Source of the DNA: Sphingomonas sp. ATCC 31555 | GTDB taxonomy: Bacteria; Pseudomonadota; Alphaproteobacteria; Sphingomonadales; Sphingomonadaceae | Direction of reading: 5' to 3' | Assembly (NCBI RefSeq): GCF_000282895.1 | Contig: NZ_ALBQ01000017.1 | Span: forward strand, 1 to 41,862 | DNA length: 41,862 nt | Shown here: one piece after another, positions 1-8,422 of the stretch | How positions within the stretch are numbered: the stretch's first letter is position 1 | How the letters are laid out: each line of letters starts with the position of its first letter | Translations under genes and position numbers: made by a program | The notes under the pieces: model-generated | Database searches by the model: none | What the model saw: the letters and a program-made list of their open reading frames with translations, nothing else | Told to the model about the DNA's origin: nothing

Positions 1-120
1 CATTCGGCCCTATAACCCAACAACGGAACGGCGGCTAACCACCAATTTACGCCATTCACGGCTGACTAAAACTCGGCAACGCACACTGTCGCGACGCCCC
101 TTCTAAACGCGCGACAAGCC
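1..120. other. Intergenic edge, no gene seen
   Basis: Short stretch downstream of the DUF815 gene stop at 121. It contains stop codons in several frames and is less GC-rich than the genes nearby. I see no convincing reading frame, tRNA or terminator in it. Confidence 0.5.
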
Positions 121-930
121 CTAAACCCGCTTCCCCTGCCGCCCCGCCAATTCCACCACATATTGCCACGCCACACGCCCAGACCGGCTTCCCCGCCGCG
201 TCGCCCATTGGATCGCATCCGCCGGCTCGAACACCAGCCCATGCGCCTCGGCATAGCCGCGCACGATCGCGACATAGGTGTCCTGATCGACCACATGGAA
301 CCCCAGCGACAGGCCGAAGCGATCGGCCAGCGCCAGATCGTCGTCGATCGAATCGCGCGGGTTGATCGCGCTCGATTGCGCTTCGATGTCGCGCGGCAGC
401 AGATGGCGGCGGTTGGAGGTGACCAGCAGCCGGCAATTGGCCGGCCGTGCCTCGGCCCCGCCTTCCAGCATCGATCGCAGCGCGCGGGCATCGGCGGCGG
501 CGTCGAAGCCGAGATCGTCGATGAAGATCGCGAACGGCCGATCGGTGCCGGCCAGCAGCGCGAACAGATCGGGCAGCGTCTCCAGATGCGTCGTCGCCGC
601 TTCGACCAGCGCCAGCCGCCCGCCCTGCGCCTGCACCTCGCCCACCGCGCCTTTCACCAGCGCCGATTTGCCGGTGCCGCGCGCCCCCCACAGCAGCACG
701 TCCTGCGCCGACGCGCCGGCCGACAGCCGCTCCAGATTGGCGAGGAGCGCGGCCCGCTGCTTCTCCACACCTTGCAGGAAGACCAGCGGCATCGGCGCAA
801 ACGCCCGCGCCGGCGCCAGCGCCCGGCCCCGCCACACATAAGCGGGGTGTGCCTGCAGGTCGGCGGGCGGCGCGGGCGGCGGCGCCAGGCGCTCCAGCGC
901 CTCGGCGATGCGGATCAGCGGATCGGTCAT
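121..930 (-). CDS. DUF815-family AAA+ type ATP-binding protein
   Basis: Predicted cytoplasmic P-loop ATPase of the DUF815 family, 269 aa. The biochemical role of the family is not established. A Walker A motif GARGTGKS lies at about residues 82-89, a Walker B-like FIDD at about 136-139, and a sensor-like TSN at about 171-173. The start at 930 (MTDPL) is chosen because AGGAG sits 5 bases upstream. An upstream in-frame start at 972 would add 14 residues without a better ribosome site. The gene is monocistronic here, divergent from the guanylyltransferase gene. Family assignment is confident from the motif order and length; function is unknown. Confidence 0.88.
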   Translation of the reverse strand: MTDPLIRIAEALERLAPPPAPPADLQAHPAYVWRGRALAPARAFAPMPLVFLQGVEKQRAALLANLERLSAGASAQDVLLWGARGTGKSALVKGAVGEVQAQGGRLALVEAATTHLETLPDLFALLAGTDRPFAIFIDDLGFDAAADARALRSMLEGGAEARPANCRLLVTSNRRHLLPRDIEAQSSAINPRDSIDDDLALADRFGLSLGFHVVDQDTYVAIVRGYAEAHGLVFEPADAIQWATRRGSRSGRVAWQYVVELAGRQGKRV

Positions 931-1356
931 ATTGCTCCTATAGCCGGTTTCGGGTCGGGAGCGAGCGCACACCCTTGTACTTTGCCGTTATATTCCCTAT
1001 ATGTTCTCATGCCGTTAGCGGCCGCTCTTTGAACGATCCGTCAGCATGTCGCCCTCGTGCGCAAATCCGCGAAGAGCCTAAACTTCCTAAACTTCGGCGT
1101 AGCGCAGACGTGAGCAACAAGCAGATCATGGCTCCGATCGGCGGATGAACATGGCCAGACCTGGCCAGCGCCGTGGAAAGTACCGACCTTGCCAAGCATC
1201 ATCACCTTGCGATTGCTGCAGGGAAGGGTAAACGGATCCAGTGCTTCGTCGTTCAGATCGTTTCGACAAAGAAATTTGGCCGTTGCTGTAACCAATTCGT
1301 CGCCTAGCGATTGCAGACCTATGCCTATTCTCGAGTTGATGAAGGAGCTTCCCTGC
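931..1356. other. Divergent intergenic region upstream of manC
   Basis: About 425 bases between two divergent genes, so promoters for both should lie here. A perfect tandem duplication of CCTAAACTT occupies 1077-1094. A 7-base direct repeat, TGGCCAG, occurs at 1152-1158 and 1162-1168, ten bases apart and thus on one face of the helix. Both could be regulator sites, but I recognise neither. Small reading frames here show no coding character. Confidence 0.4.
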
Positions 1357-2415
1357 ATGCTGGCACAAAAACCGATCACGCCCGTAATCCTTTCGGGCGG
1401 TTCGGGAACACGCCTGTGGCCGATGTCGCGGCCCGAACGCCCCAAGCAGCTTCTCTCGCTCACGGCCGAAGAGACGATGCTGCAGCTCACCGTCCGCCGC
1501 ACTTCGGGCGAGCGCTTCACCGCGCCGATCATCGTGGCGAACGCCTTTCACACCGATCTGGTCGAAGAGCAGATCGCACATATGGATCTCGCGATCAAAG
1601 CGCTGATCCTTGAGCCCATCGGCCGCAACACGGCGCCTGCGATTGCGCTGGCGGCAATGGCGGCGGGCGGCGGCAGCGAGCCGATCCTGGTGATGCCCTC
1701 GGACCATGTGATCGGCGATGTCGCAGCCTTTCACGCCGCGATCGAAATTGCCTTGCCGCTGGTCAACGATGGCTGGCTGGTTACTTTCGGCATCGCGCCC
1801 GACTCGCCGGAAACTGGCTATGGCTGGATCAAGATCGGCGAAGAACAGCTCGCACCCGGTGTCCACCGCGTCGACCGGTTCGTCGAAAAGCCGCCGCGCG
1901 ATCGCGCAGAAGCGATGCTCGCATCGGGCGACCATGCCTGGAACGGTGGCATCTTCCTGTTCCGTGCCGACATGTATCTGGGCGCACTCAGCGTGTACGC
2001 GCCGGAAATGCTCGTCGCCGCACAGCAATCGATGGACCGGGCCCGGCGTGAGGGCACGCGCATCTTCCCTGATGCTGAAAGCTTTGCCGCCTGCCCTGCC
2101 GATTCGATCGACTATGCGGTAATGGAAAAGGCACCGCGCGTTGCCGTTGTGCCGGTTTCGATGGGCTGGAGCGATGTCGGCAGCTGGGATGCGCTGCACG
2201 CGATCAGCAATCCGGATGCCGGTGGCAATGTCGTCCGGGGCGACGTGGTCGCGATCGAAGCAGAAAATTGCCTGGTGCAGAGCGAGCCCGGCAAGCGCGT
2301 CGCGCTGGTGGGTGTGAAGGATCTGATTGTCGTCGCCTCGGGCGCCGATGTGCTCGTGCTGCCTCGCGGCCGCAGCCAGGAAGTCAAAAAACTGATCGAG
2401 GCGATGAAGGGGTGA
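1357..2415 (+). CDS. manC: Mannose-1-phosphate guanylyltransferase
   Basis: Makes GDP-mannose from GTP and mannose 1-phosphate in the cytoplasm, supplying mannose- and fucose-type sugars for exopolysaccharide or glycolipid. The nucleotidyltransferase signature GGSGTRLWP is at residues 14-22, followed by SRPERPKQ. At 352 aa this is the short form: it has the nucleotidyltransferase and a beta-helix tail but lacks the phosphomannose isomerase domain of long bifunctional ManC. The start at 1357 has AAGGAG nine bases upstream. In-frame codons at 1189, 1321 and 1339 would prepend residues unlike the family N-terminus. It stands alone, about 26 kb from the capsule genes. Confidence 0.93.
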   Translation: MLAQKPITPVILSGGSGTRLWPMSRPERPKQLLSLTAEETMLQLTVRRTSGERFTAPIIVANAFHTDLVEEQIAHMDLAIKALILEPIGRNTAPAIALAAMAAGGGSEPILVMPSDHVIGDVAAFHAAIEIALPLVNDGWLVTFGIAPDSPETGYGWIKIGEEQLAPGVHRVDRFVEKPPRDRAEAMLASGDHAWNGGIFLFRADMYLGALSVYAPEMLVAAQQSMDRARREGTRIFPDAESFAACPADSIDYAVMEKAPRVAVVPVSMGWSDVGSWDALHAISNPDAGGNVVRGDVVAIEAENCLVQSEPGKRVALVGVKDLIVVASGADVLVLPRGRSQEVKKLIEAMKG

Positions 2416-2421
2416 GACGTG

Positions 2422-2485
2422 GGGCGCTGCGCCAGCGCCCTGCCATCGACGCAGAAGCCGCCGGCCCGCAAAGCGGACCGGCGGC
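2422..2485. terminator. Paired hairpins between convergent genes
   Basis: Two strong inverted repeats fill the gap between convergent manC and the lipoprotein gene. The first pairs GGGCGCTG (2422-2429) with CAGCGCCC (2433-2440). The second pairs 2457-2469 with 2473-2485 around an AAA loop, with one mismatch. Neither is followed by a clear T-run, so this may be a factor-assisted or bidirectional 3' end. Confidence 0.5.
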
Positions 2486-2511
2486 CCACCGAACTGCATC
2501 CGATCTGCGCT

Positions 2512-2925
2512 TTACTGGGGCGTTTTCACGCTCGCGTCGCGTCCATCACCCTGCGGGGCCGAAAGGATGTCGCGGGTCGTTGTGCCCTTGTCGACCACGT
2601 TGGTCGCCGGACTGCCGGCGCTGCTGCGGACACCGGCATCGGCGCTTGCCGCACCGGCCGCGTCCAGCGTGGCGTTCTCCGAAGGGCTGCGTGCGGCCGA
2701 ACCGCCGAACAGCGCTTCCAGCGCCTGATCGGACGGGTTGGTATCCTGCGGGCGCGCCGCACCCGGCTGCGGCGGACGCAACGAGAAGTCAGGCGGGATC
2801 ACCAGCGGTGCCTGACGGGCGACGGCGAACTCGTCCGGACGCGCCCGATCATACCCCTTTTTGCCGCACGCCGACAGCGAGGCCACCAGGGCGACGCCGG
2901 TCGCGACGAGGATCAACTTACGCAT
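2512..2925 (-). CDS. DUF3035 family lipoprotein
   Basis: Predicted lipoprotein of 137 aa with a signal sequence ending in the lipobox LSAC, giving a lipidated cysteine near residue 20. The following segment RPDEFAVARQAPLVIPPDF is the hallmark of DUF3035, found widely in alphaproteobacteria; function unknown. The C-terminal half is low-complexity Ala/Ser/Asp. Its ATG at 2925 lies inside the end of lspA (8-base overlap), so the two are probably translationally coupled. It is fitting that signal peptidase II, encoded immediately upstream, would process it. Confidence 0.85.
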   Translation of the reverse strand: MRKLILVATGVALVASLSACGKKGYDRARPDEFAVARQAPLVIPPDFSLRPPQPGAARPQDTNPSDQALEALFGGSAARSPSENATLDAAGAASADAGVRSSAGSPATNVVDKGTTTRDILSAPQGDGRDASVKTPQ

Positions 2926-3442
2926 TGAATTTCTTCTCCACAGGGGCAGGCGACTTGGGTGTCTTGTCGCGAACGAGCAGGGCGCGGATCAGCAGGATCA
3001 CCACGCCGATGGTAATCGCCGCATCGGCGACGTTGAAGACCAAAAAGGGGCGCCACTCGCCGAAATGCAGATCGGCAAAATCGACGACATAGCCGAGCCG
3101 GGCACGATCAAGGATGTTGCCGCAAGCGCCGCCCAACACCAAGCCGAGCGCAAGCACATCGCCCTTCTTCCGCTCGCGCAGCATCCACACCAGCACGCCC
3201 ACCGCAATGGCCGCGGTCATCAGCACCAGCAGCCAGCGTGACGCCGGGCTGTTTGCCGAGAGCAGGCCCAGCGATACACCGACATTCTTGACGAAGCGCA
3301 GGTCGAAGATCGGCAGGATCGTCAGCGAATCATTCTGCACCACCAGCCCCAGCGGACCGGTGACGATATATTTGGTAAGCTGATCGAGCAGGAACACGAT
3401 CAGCGCGGCACCAAAGCCCAATATCCGCACCGATTTCGTCAC
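2918..3442 (-). CDS. lspA: Lipoprotein signal peptidase (signal peptidase II)
   Basis: Inner-membrane aspartic peptidase that cleaves the signal peptide of diacylglyceryl-modified prolipoproteins. Four hydrophobic segments are visible in 174 aa. Conserved blocks are KNVGVSLGLL (about 52-61), GGACGNILDR (104-113), VVDF with catalytic Asp 121, and FNVADA with catalytic Asp 140. I place the start at a GTG (3440-3442) that overlaps the ileS stop as GTGA, with an AGAGGTGG ribosome site upstream. A TTG at 3460 is less likely. It sits in the order ileS, lspA, DUF3035; the ileS-lspA pairing is common in proteobacteria. Confidence 0.93.
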   Translation of the reverse strand: MTKSVRILGFGAALIVFLLDQLTKYIVTGPLGLVVQNDSLTILPIFDLRFVKNVGVSLGLLSANSPASRWLLVLMTAAIAVGVLVWMLRERKKGDVLALGLVLGGACGNILDRARLGYVVDFADLHFGEWRPFLVFNVADAAITIGVVILLIRALLVRDKTPKSPAPVEKKFNA

Positions 3443-6384
3443 GACACCACCTCTGCGCAACGGTCACACAGGGCACCGTCCAGCATCACTTCGGGAAGAT
3501 GCCGCCAACACCGGCCGCATTTGTGGCGATCGGTGGGCCTCACCGTGACATCGGCGGCGGAATCGACCTTCGCGACGATGAACAGCTCGGTGAGCTCCTC
3601 CGCCGGCATCGGCAGAGTCGGCACCGTCACTTCGGCCTCCAGACTGGAGCGGACCTTCTTCTCGCGGCGATAGGGCTCGATCGCCTCGGTGACGGTCTGG
3701 CGCAGCGCGCGGATCGCGGTCCAGTCATGCTCGACCGACGCGCCTTCCGGCAGCACCGGCCATTCCAGCTCGTGGACCGACCCGTCCTCGCTCGGGAAGC
3801 GGCTCTGCCACACTTCCTCGGCGGTGAAGGCGAGGATCGGCGCGGCATAGCGGACCAGCGCGTGGAACAGCACGTCCAGCACGGTGCGATAGGCGCGGCG
3901 CTTGGGATCGCTCTCCGCATCGCAATAGAGGCAGTCCTTGCGGATATCGAAGAAGAAGGCCGAGAGGTCCTCGTTCATGAAGTCGCCGAGCGCGCGCGCA
4001 TAGCGGTTGAATTCGAACGCCTCCGCGGCCGAACGCAGCTCCGCATCGAGCGCCGCCAGCTTGTGGAGCACATAGCGCTCCAGCTCGGGCATGTCGGCAA
4101 CCGCAACCTTCTCGGCCTCGCCGAACCCGTCGAGCGCACCCAGCAGATAGCGGAAGGTGTTGCGGATCTTGCGATAGGCGTCGCCGGTGCCGGCCAGCAC
4201 TTCCTTGCCGATGCGGACGTCGTCGAAATAGTCGGTCTGCGCGACCCAGAGGCGCAGGATGTCCGCGCCGCTCTCGCCGATGATCTTCAAGGGATCAACG
4301 ACGTTGCCGAGCGACTTGGACATTTTCTTGCCCTGGCCGTCGAGCGCGAAGCCATGGGTGAGCACCGCGTCATAGGGCGCCCGGCCGCGCGTGCCCGACG
4401 ACTCCAGCAGCGACGACTGGAACCAGCCGCGATGCTGGTCCGAGCCTTCGAGATAGAGGTTGGCGCGCACGCCCTCGCCATAGCGCGCCTCGATCACGAA
4501 GCTGTGGGTCGAGCCGCTGTCGAACCACACGTCGAGAATGTCGGTGACGACCTCATAATCCTCGGCCCGGTAGTCGGGGCCGAGCAGCGCCTGGTGGTCG
4601 GCCTGGAACCAGGCATCGGCCCCGCCGGCGCGGAAGGCGTTGAGGATGCGGGCGTTGACCGCGGGGTCGCGGAGATAGTCGCCGGTGGCGCGGTTGACGT
4701 AGAGCGCGATCGGCACGCCCCAGGCGCGCTGGCGGCTGATCACCCAGTCCGGGCGTCCCTCGACCATCGCACGGATGCGGTTGATCGAGCGCTCGGGCAC
4801 CCAGCGGGTGCGCTCGATCGAATCGAGCGCGATTTCACGGAGCGTGGGGGCGTTGCCTTGCGCTCCCCCTCCCGCCTGCGGGAGGGGGCTGGGGGGTGGG
4901 CCCCCGGCCTCCGCGAGTGCATCGCTGGTGGAGAGCGAGGGCCCACCCCCGGCCCCTCCCGCAAGCGGGAGGGGAGAGGGACGGTCCATCGGGATGAACC
5001 ATTGCGGCGTGGCGCGGAAGATGATCTTCGCCTTGCTCCGCCAGCTGTGCGGATAGCTGTGCTGGAAGTCGTCCGAGGCGGCGAGCAGCGCGCCGGCGGC
5101 GCGCAGGTCCGAACAGATCGGGCCTTCGGCGCTGACGAACTTCTTGTTGATCACCGATCCCTGGCCGCCGAGCCAGAGCCAGTCGGCGCGGTACATGCCC
5201 GCGCCGTCGACCGCGAACACCGGATCGATGCCGTGCGCCTTGCACAGCAGGAAATCGTCCTCGCCGTGATCCGGCGCCATATGGACGAGGCCGGTACCCG
5301 CATCGGTGGTGACGAAGTCGCCGGGCAGGAACGGCCGCGGCTTGGCGAAGAACCCGCCGAGACGGTGCATCGGATGGCGGGCGACGGCGCCGGCGAGCTG
5401 GGAGCCCTTCAGCACGTTAGCGAACATCAAGCCCGCATCATCGGCGGGCAGCGAAGCCTCGTCACGGAGACTCAAACCGGTCCGCTTGAGGAATGCATCA
5501 ACGAGATCAAAAGCAACGAGGTAGGTGCGTCCATCGCTCGCAGGTACGCGAGAGTAAGCGATCCCCTCGCCGTATGCCAACGCCTGGTTCACCGGGATCG
5601 TCCACGGCGTGGTCGTCCAGATCACCGCATGCGCGCCGACCAGCTCGGGCGCGTTCGGTGCCTCGGTGATCTCGAACGCCACGTCGATCTGCGTGGACGT
5701 GATGTCCTCATACTCGACCTCGGCCTCGGCCAGCGCGGTCTTTTCGACCGGGGACCACATCACCGGCTTGGCGCCGCGATAGAGCTGGCCGCTCTCGGCA
5801 AACTTGAGCAGTTCGCCGGCGATCCGCGCCTCGGCGTCGAACTTCATGGTGAGATAGGGATCGTCCCAGTCGCCCAGGATGCCGAGCCGCTCGAACTGGC
5901 CGCGCTGCACCGTCACCCACTTCTCGGCATAGGCGCGGCATTCGGCGCGGAAGGCGACGGGATCGACTTCGTCCTTGTTGAGCTTCTTGGCGCGGTACGC
6001 TTCCTCGACCTTCCACTCGATCGGCAGGCCGTGGCAGTCCCAGCCGGGGACGTAGGGCGCGTCCTTGCCCATCAGGCTCTGGCTGCGGACGACGATGTCC
6101 TTGAGGATCTTGTTGAGCGCATGGCCCATGTGAATGTCGCCATTCGCATAGGGCGGGCCATCGTGCAGCAGGAAGCGCTCGCGGCCGGCGCGGGCCTTGC
6201 GCAGCTTCTGGTAGAGATTAATTCGCGCCCAGCGCTCGAGGATGGCGGGTTCCTTGGCAGCAAGGCCGGCCTTCATCGGGAAATCGGTCTTCGGCAGGAA
6301 GACGGTGTCGCGCCAGTCGCGCGTGGGATCGGTTGCGTCAGTCATGGGTCGCGCGGGATTAGCGGGTGTGGCGGGGGAAGTCAT
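3439..6384 (-). CDS. ileS: Isoleucyl-tRNA synthetase with an in-frame palindromic-repeat insertion
   Basis: Class I synthetase that charges tRNA-Ile and edits misactivated valine; essential. At 981 aa it has the HIGH-type motif HMGH at 85-88, KMSKS at 687-691, and a C-terminal zinc ribbon with two CxxC pairs (KCGRCW and LCDRC). Residues about 468-511 are a Pro/Gly/Ala-rich segment not expected in the family, encoded exactly by the inverted repeat at 4862-4980. It interrupts the stretch between WFIPMD and the conserved LREIALDSIERTRWVPE. The start could instead be the ATG at 6345 (MTDATDPTRDWRD), which matches the usual family N-terminus better. The reading frame is intact throughout. Confidence 0.95.
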   Translation of the reverse strand: MTSPATPANPARPMTDATDPTRDWRDTVFLPKTDFPMKAGLAAKEPAILERWARINLYQKLRKARAGRERFLLHDGPPYANGDIHMGHALNKILKDIVVRSQSLMGKDAPYVPGWDCHGLPIEWKVEEAYRAKKLNKDEVDPVAFRAECRAYAEKWVTVQRGQFERLGILGDWDDPYLTMKFDAEARIAGELLKFAESGQLYRGAKPVMWSPVEKTALAEAEVEYEDITSTQIDVAFEITEAPNAPELVGAHAVIWTTTPWTIPVNQALAYGEGIAYSRVPASDGRTYLVAFDLVDAFLKRTGLSLRDEASLPADDAGLMFANVLKGSQLAGAVARHPMHRLGGFFAKPRPFLPGDFVTTDAGTGLVHMAPDHGEDDFLLCKAHGIDPVFAVDGAGMYRADWLWLGGQGSVINKKFVSAEGPICSDLRAAGALLAASDDFQHSYPHSWRSKAKIIFRATPQWFIPMDRPSPLPLAGGAGGGPSLSTSDALAEAGGPPPSPLPQAGGGAQGNAPTLREIALDSIERTRWVPERSINRIRAMVEGRPDWVISRQRAWGVPIALYVNRATGDYLRDPAVNARILNAFRAGGADAWFQADHQALLGPDYRAEDYEVVTDILDVWFDSGSTHSFVIEARYGEGVRANLYLEGSDQHRGWFQSSLLESSGTRGRAPYDAVLTHGFALDGQGKKMSKSLGNVVDPLKIIGESGADILRLWVAQTDYFDDVRIGKEVLAGTGDAYRKIRNTFRYLLGALDGFGEAEKVAVADMPELERYVLHKLAALDAELRSAAEAFEFNRYARALGDFMNEDLSAFFFDIRKDCLYCDAESDPKRRAYRTVLDVLFHALVRYAAPILAFTAEEVWQSRFPSEDGSVHELEWPVLPEGASVEHDWTAIRALRQTVTEAIEPYRREKKVRSSLEAEVTVPTLPMPAEELTELFIVAKVDSAADVTVRPTDRHKCGRCWRHLPEVMLDGALCDRCAEVVS
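4862..4980. repeat. REP doublet (REPIN-like) inside ileS
   Basis: Two inverted copies of a roughly 42-base palindromic unit. The left copy (4862-4903) begins GCTCCCCCTCCCGC and the right copy (about 4939-4980) is its inverse. Each contains its own hairpin CTCCCGC/GCGGGAG followed by a GGGGTGGGCCC-type tail. The spacer is about 35 bases. The whole element has an open frame on the minus strand and is translated within ileS. The same unit recurs at 41836-41862. Confidence 0.85.
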
Positions 6385-6393
6385 CCCTTCGTT

Positions 6394-6440
6394 CTTCTTC
6401 CTAGCCCCCCCTTCAGTGGAGGGCTGGGGCTTAGAAGAAG
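6394..6440. terminator. Long hairpin between the methyltransferase gene and ileS
   Basis: An inverted repeat with arms CTTCTTC (6394-6400) and GAAGAAG (6434-6440), continuing inward through GCCCC/GGGGC and CCC/GGG pairs with two mismatches. It lies directly after the methyltransferase stop and just before the ileS start on the minus strand. It could be a terminator, an attenuator-like leader hairpin for ileS, or a repeat of another family. No T-run follows it. Confidence 0.5.
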
Positions 6441-6443
6441 GGA

Positions 6444-7217
6444 TTACTCGTGCGCGCCGTTCGGCTGGGGCGTGACGGCCTTGGCGCGGGCGCCGGACTT
6501 GCAGGCCCGGATCGATTCCGGCTCAGGCCGCTCCCCACGCGCCTCGAACACCGCCATATAGCCGCCCGCCGATGCCATCGGCAGCATCGAGACCTGGGCA
6601 TAGCCCACCGCCGCGAACTCGCATTTGAGCAGCGCCGGCGGAGTTCCGTGATTTTCGGTCGCGCGATCGGCGTCGACCACGATCACCTGCCCGCCCGGCG
6701 CGAGCGAGGGGCGCAGCCGCCACAGGAACTCATAGGGCGATTCGATCTCGTGATACATGTGCACCATCAGCACGCGATCGAAGCTGTTTTCGGGCAGCCG
6801 CGGATCGGCGGGCAGGCCCAGCCGCACGCTGACATTGTCGAGCTTCTCGCGCACCACGCGCGTTGCAAGCGCGCTGATGTAGTCGGGGACGATGTCCTCG
6901 GCGACCACCCGACCCTTGGCGCCGACACGCTGGCCCAGGCGGATGGTGTAATAGCCTTCGCCGGCGCCAATATCGGCCACCGTCATGCCGGGCCGGATGC
7001 CCGCCAGGTCCATCACCTTGCCGGCTTCGTTGAGCCGATCGCGTGCTTCCTCGTTCGACCAGCGGGAGGACACGATCGTCGCCACCGGCCGGTCTGCAGC
7101 CGGAAAGCCCGAGTTCGCCGGATCGGGGCGCTCTTGGCGCACAGCCCGCGGACTGCCGTCGCACGCCGCCAGCAGCAGCGCTACGCCGAGCAGCAGGGGC
7201 CGCGCGGGCAAGCTCAA
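6444..7217 (-). CDS. Class I SAM-dependent methyltransferase with lipoprotein signal
   Basis: 257 aa. It begins with a hydrophobic signal and the lipobox LAAC (Cys 19). A Rossmann methyltransferase domain follows, with SAM-binding [13 protein letters not shown] at about 80-92 and later strands [10 protein letters not shown] and VIVVDADRA. The substrate is unknown. The start is a TTG at 7217 overlapping the prfB stop as TTGA. GGAGG seven bases upstream supports it strongly and brings the lipobox into frame. Export is odd for a SAM-dependent enzyme because SAM is cytoplasmic, so the protein may be inner-membrane-anchored by another topology or have a non-methyltransferase role. Family is confident; location is inference. 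Confidence 0.82.
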   Translation of the reverse strand: MSLPARPLLLGVALLLAACDGSPRAVRQERPDPANSGFPAADRPVATIVSSRWSNEEARDRLNEAGKVMDLAGIRPGMTVADIGAGEGYYTIRLGQRVGAKGRVVAEDIVPDYISALATRVVREKLDNVSVRLGLPADPRLPENSFDRVLMVHMYHEIESPYEFLWRLRPSLAPGGQVIVVDADRATENHGTPPALLKCEFAAVGYAQVSMLPMASAGGYMAVFEARGERPEPESIRACKSGARAKAVTPQPNGAHE

Positions 7218-8341
7218 TCGACATCCTCCACCACGACGGCTTCGCCCGTCACGCGCTGTGCTAGCGCGGCAGCCATGAAGCTGTCGAGATCACCGTCGAG
7301 CACGTCGCTCGGCGCGGTGGAAGCCACACCGGTGCGCAGATCCTTCACCAGCTGGTACGGCTGGAGCACGTAGGAGCGGATCTGGTGCCCCCAGCCGATA
7401 TCGGTCTTGGTGGCATTCACCGCGTTGGCCGCCGCTTCCCGCTCGGCCAGTTCGCGCTCGTAGAGGCGGGCGCGGAGCTGGTTATAGGCCTCGGCGCGGT
7501 TCTTGTGCTGCGAACGCTGGTTCTGGCACTGCACGACGATGCCGGTGGGCAAGTGGGTGATGCGCACCGCCGAATCGGTGGTGTTGATGTGCTGCCCGCC
7601 CGCACCCGAGGCGCGATAGGTGTCGATGCGCAGCTCGCTCTCGTTGATCTCGATGTCGATATTGTCGTCGATCACCGGATAGACCCAGACGGAGGCGAAG
7701 CTGGTCTGGCGGCGCGCGTTCGAATCGAACGGGCTGATGCGCACCAGCCGGTGCACGCCGCTCTCGGTCTTGGCATAGCCGTAGGCGTTTTCGCCCTTGA
7801 ACAGCAGCGTCGCCGACTTGATGCCCGCCTGTTCGCCGGCATGATAGTCGACCAGCTCGACCTTGTAGCCGTGGCGTTCCGCCCAGCGCGTGTACATGCG
7901 CTGGAGCATTTCAGCCCAATCGTTCGATTCGGTGCCGCCGGCGCCGGCGTTGATCTCGATATAGGTGTCGTTCGGATCGGCCTCGCCGGAGAGCAGCGCC
8001 TTCACCTTGTCCTGCTCCGCGCGATCGGCGAGCTGGCCCAGGCTGGCGGTGCCCTCGCTCGCCATTTCCTCGTCGCCCTCGGCCTCAGCCATCTCGATCA
8101 GCTCGACGGTGTCGTTGAGCTCGCTCTCGATCGCCCGCGTCGCGGTGATCGATTCGTCGAGGCGGCGACGCTCACGCATCACGTCCTGCGCCTTCTTGGC
8201 GTCGTTCCACAGCGTCGGATCCTCAACGCGCGCGTTCAGCTCGTCGAGGCGGCGCAGCGCGCGGTCCCAGTCGAGCGAGCGGCGCAGCAGCGCCAGCGCG
8301 CTGTTGATCTTGTCGACATATGCCTGCGCTTCAGCGCGCAT
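7214..8341 (-). CDS. prfB: Peptide chain release factor 2
   Basis: Recognises UAA and UGA and triggers peptide release on the ribosome. 375 aa with the SPF anticodon-like tripeptide at 203-205 and the catalytic GGQ at 248-250 ([19 protein letters not shown]). The frame is continuous through the position where E. coli prfB has its programmed +1 frameshift (LRRSLDWD here), so this gene does not use UGA-dependent autoregulation. ATG at 8341 has GGAAGG about eight bases upstream. It overlaps the downstream methyltransferase start and lies 81 bases after mrcA. Confidence 0.96.
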   Translation of the reverse strand: MRAEAQAYVDKINSALALLRRSLDWDRALRRLDELNARVEDPTLWNDAKKAQDVMRERRRLDESITATRAIESELNDTVELIEMAEAEGDEEMASEGTASLGQLADRAEQDKVKALLSGEADPNDTYIEINAGAGGTESNDWAEMLQRMYTRWAERHGYKVELVDYHAGEQAGIKSATLLFKGENAYGYAKTESGVHRLVRISPFDSNARRQTSFASVWVYPVIDDNIDIEINESELRIDTYRASGAGGQHINTTDSAVRITHLPTGIVVQCQNQRSQHKNRAEAYNQLRARLYERELAEREAAANAVNATKTDIGWGHQIRSYVLQPYQLVKDLRTGVASTAPSDVLDGDLDSFMAAALAQRVTGEAVVVEDVD

Positions 8342-8422
8342 GTTCCAAACCTTCCGAAGTAACCGCTGGCCGCACCACGGACGATGCGGCGATCCAAGCC
8401 AATATAGGGTGTGGGCGCCCCG

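Noticed and set aside
8250..8341. Programmed frameshift in prfB
   Set aside because: The frame is continuous through the LRRSLDWD region with no in-frame TGA, so no frameshift is needed.
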